Origin: Deltaproteobacteria bacterium
GTDB taxonomy: Bacteria; Desulfobacterota; Desulfobulbia; Desulfobulbales; Desulfobulbaceae
Assembly: GCA_024277485.1 (NCBI GenBank)
Contig: JAJRVA010000216.1
Span: 1 to 6,666 of the forward strand
Reading direction: 5' to 3'
DNA: 6,666 bases
The stretch's first letter is position 1. Every line of letters begins with the position of its first letter. The notes under the pieces are model-generated. The model made no database searches. It saw only the letters and a program-made list of their open reading frames with translations, and had not been told where the DNA came from. The position numbers and the translations under genes are program-made. Shown here piece by piece: positions 5,988 through 6,666 of the stretch.

Positions 5988-6666
5988 TCATCTGTCTGTT
6001 GCCGCGGGTTTCAACAGATACTCATGGCGTACATTTGCAAGCGCGGCAAAAATATGCGCCCGTGCCCCGGGCATTTGTGTATACATTTTATCAAGGAAAA
6101 GGCGGATATCCTTTCTCTTTGTCTGTTCCGACAGGGGACATGGCGAGGGGACCGGTTCAATCCGCAGTCTCGCCGCGATCAGGCACACATCTTCTTTGGT
6201 CAGAAACGACAGGGGACGGACCAGGGCCAGCCGGCCGTCGAACAGGTCCTGCCTGGGAACCATGGTGCTGATGTTGCCGGCAAAGCAGAGGTTTATAAAA
6301 AATGTCTCGATAATATCGTCCTGGTGATGCCCCAGGGCTACCTTGTTGCACCTTTGCAGGCGGGCCTGTTCAAAAAGCTGCTTCCGCCTCCTGGACGCGC
6401 AGGTGTAACAGATTTTTTTTGTTTCCTGGTCCGGGGAAGTCAACTGCGGCTGCGGCCATGCGGTGGGAACGATATCCAGGGGAATATCGAGAAGATCAAG
6501 CTGTTTTCGAACGGCACGGGCGGAGGGGCTGTCCTTGTTGCCGTCCGGCTCCATATCGATGTGGACGGGAAGCAGATCATAGGCGATGGGGGCCTTCCGC
6601 CGCCAGAAATACAGGAGCCACGCCAGCACCAGGGAGTCGACACCTCCGGAAACCGCGACCAGGACA
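5988..6666 (-). CDS. ttcA: TtcA-family tRNA 2-thiolation ATPase, N-terminus beyond window edge
   Basis: A PP-loop ATPase of the TtcA type, which adenylates and thiolates a tRNA cytidine (s2C32 in characterised members) using an iron-sulfur cluster. The visible 225 residues begin VLVAVSGGVDSLVLAWLL, containing the PP-loop SGGVDS. Then come CYTC (visible residues 86-89), VALGHHQDDIIETFFINL (near 109-126), ALVRPLSFLTKEDV, and PSPCPLSEQTKR with a third cysteine near 176. In E. coli TtcA the cluster is held by two cysteines of a CxxC and one further downstream, and all three positions appear to be present here. The third-Cys context is CPLSEQ rather than CNLCG, and the loop is SGGVDS rather than SGGKDS, so it is a divergent subfamily and the substrate is less certain. 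TilS is unlikely because of the CxxC. Only a few N-terminal residues should be missing. asnS follows after 25 bases. Confidence 0.83.
   Translation of the reverse strand, partial: VLVAVSGGVDSLVLAWLLYFWRRKAPIAYDLLPVHIDMEPDGNKDSPSARAVRKQLDLLDIPLDIVPTAWPQPQLTSPDQETKKICYTCASRRRKQLFEQARLQRCNKVALGHHQDDIIETFFINLCFAGNISTMVPRQDLFDGRLALVRPLSFLTKEDVCLIAARLRIEPVPSPCPLSEQTKRKDIRLFLDKMYTQMPGARAHIFAALANVRHEYLLKPAATDR

Noticed and set aside
1..6666. CRISPR arrays, tRNA or rRNA genes, integrases or transposases
   Set aside because: No regularly spaced direct repeats, tRNA-like cloverleaf, rRNA sequence or recombinase motif was seen on either strand.

Overview
The window looks like a chromosomal stretch of a free-living bacterium, most likely a sulfate-reducing or sulfur-disproportionating Desulfobacterota (Desulfobulbales-like). 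This is an inference from gene flavour: a long-form HflX, zinc-ribbon PilZ proteins, a dual-CXXC microprotein and a TtcA-type PP-loop enzyme. No sequence search was possible. Coding density is high and base composition moderately GC-rich; the two intergenic gaps of about 240 bases are AT-richer.

Layout. The minus strand from the left edge to 659 carries the N-terminal 219 codons of glmS (its 3' end lies outside the window). A divergent, AT-rich gap (660-905) separates it from a plus-strand cluster: pyrE, a 56-residue dual-CXXC protein (1494-1664) that is easily missed because of its size and GTG start, and two tandem paralogous zinc-ribbon/PilZ proteins (1657-2139 and 2180-2662). The cluster ends convergently on hflX (minus, 2683 to about 4338), with hairpins at the junction. 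A 240-base gap holding a nested inverted-repeat element separates hflX from an upstream minus-strand pair: asnS (4583-5962) and a TtcA-family tRNA thiolase (5988 to beyond the right edge), only 25 bases apart.

How it fits together. glmS and pyrE feed UDP-amino-sugar and pyrimidine synthesis. The genes behind pyrE carry a complete c-di-GMP-binding signature next to cysteine motifs of zinc-ribbon type, so the cluster may link pyrimidine supply and c-di-GMP signalling; that link is inferred only from adjacency. The minus-strand genes concern translation: tRNA-Asn charging, tRNA thiolation and ribosome rescue/splitting by HflX. The most notable points are the pyrE-microprotein-PilZ-PilZ cluster, the missing canonical start codon of hflX, and the dyad element upstream of hflX.
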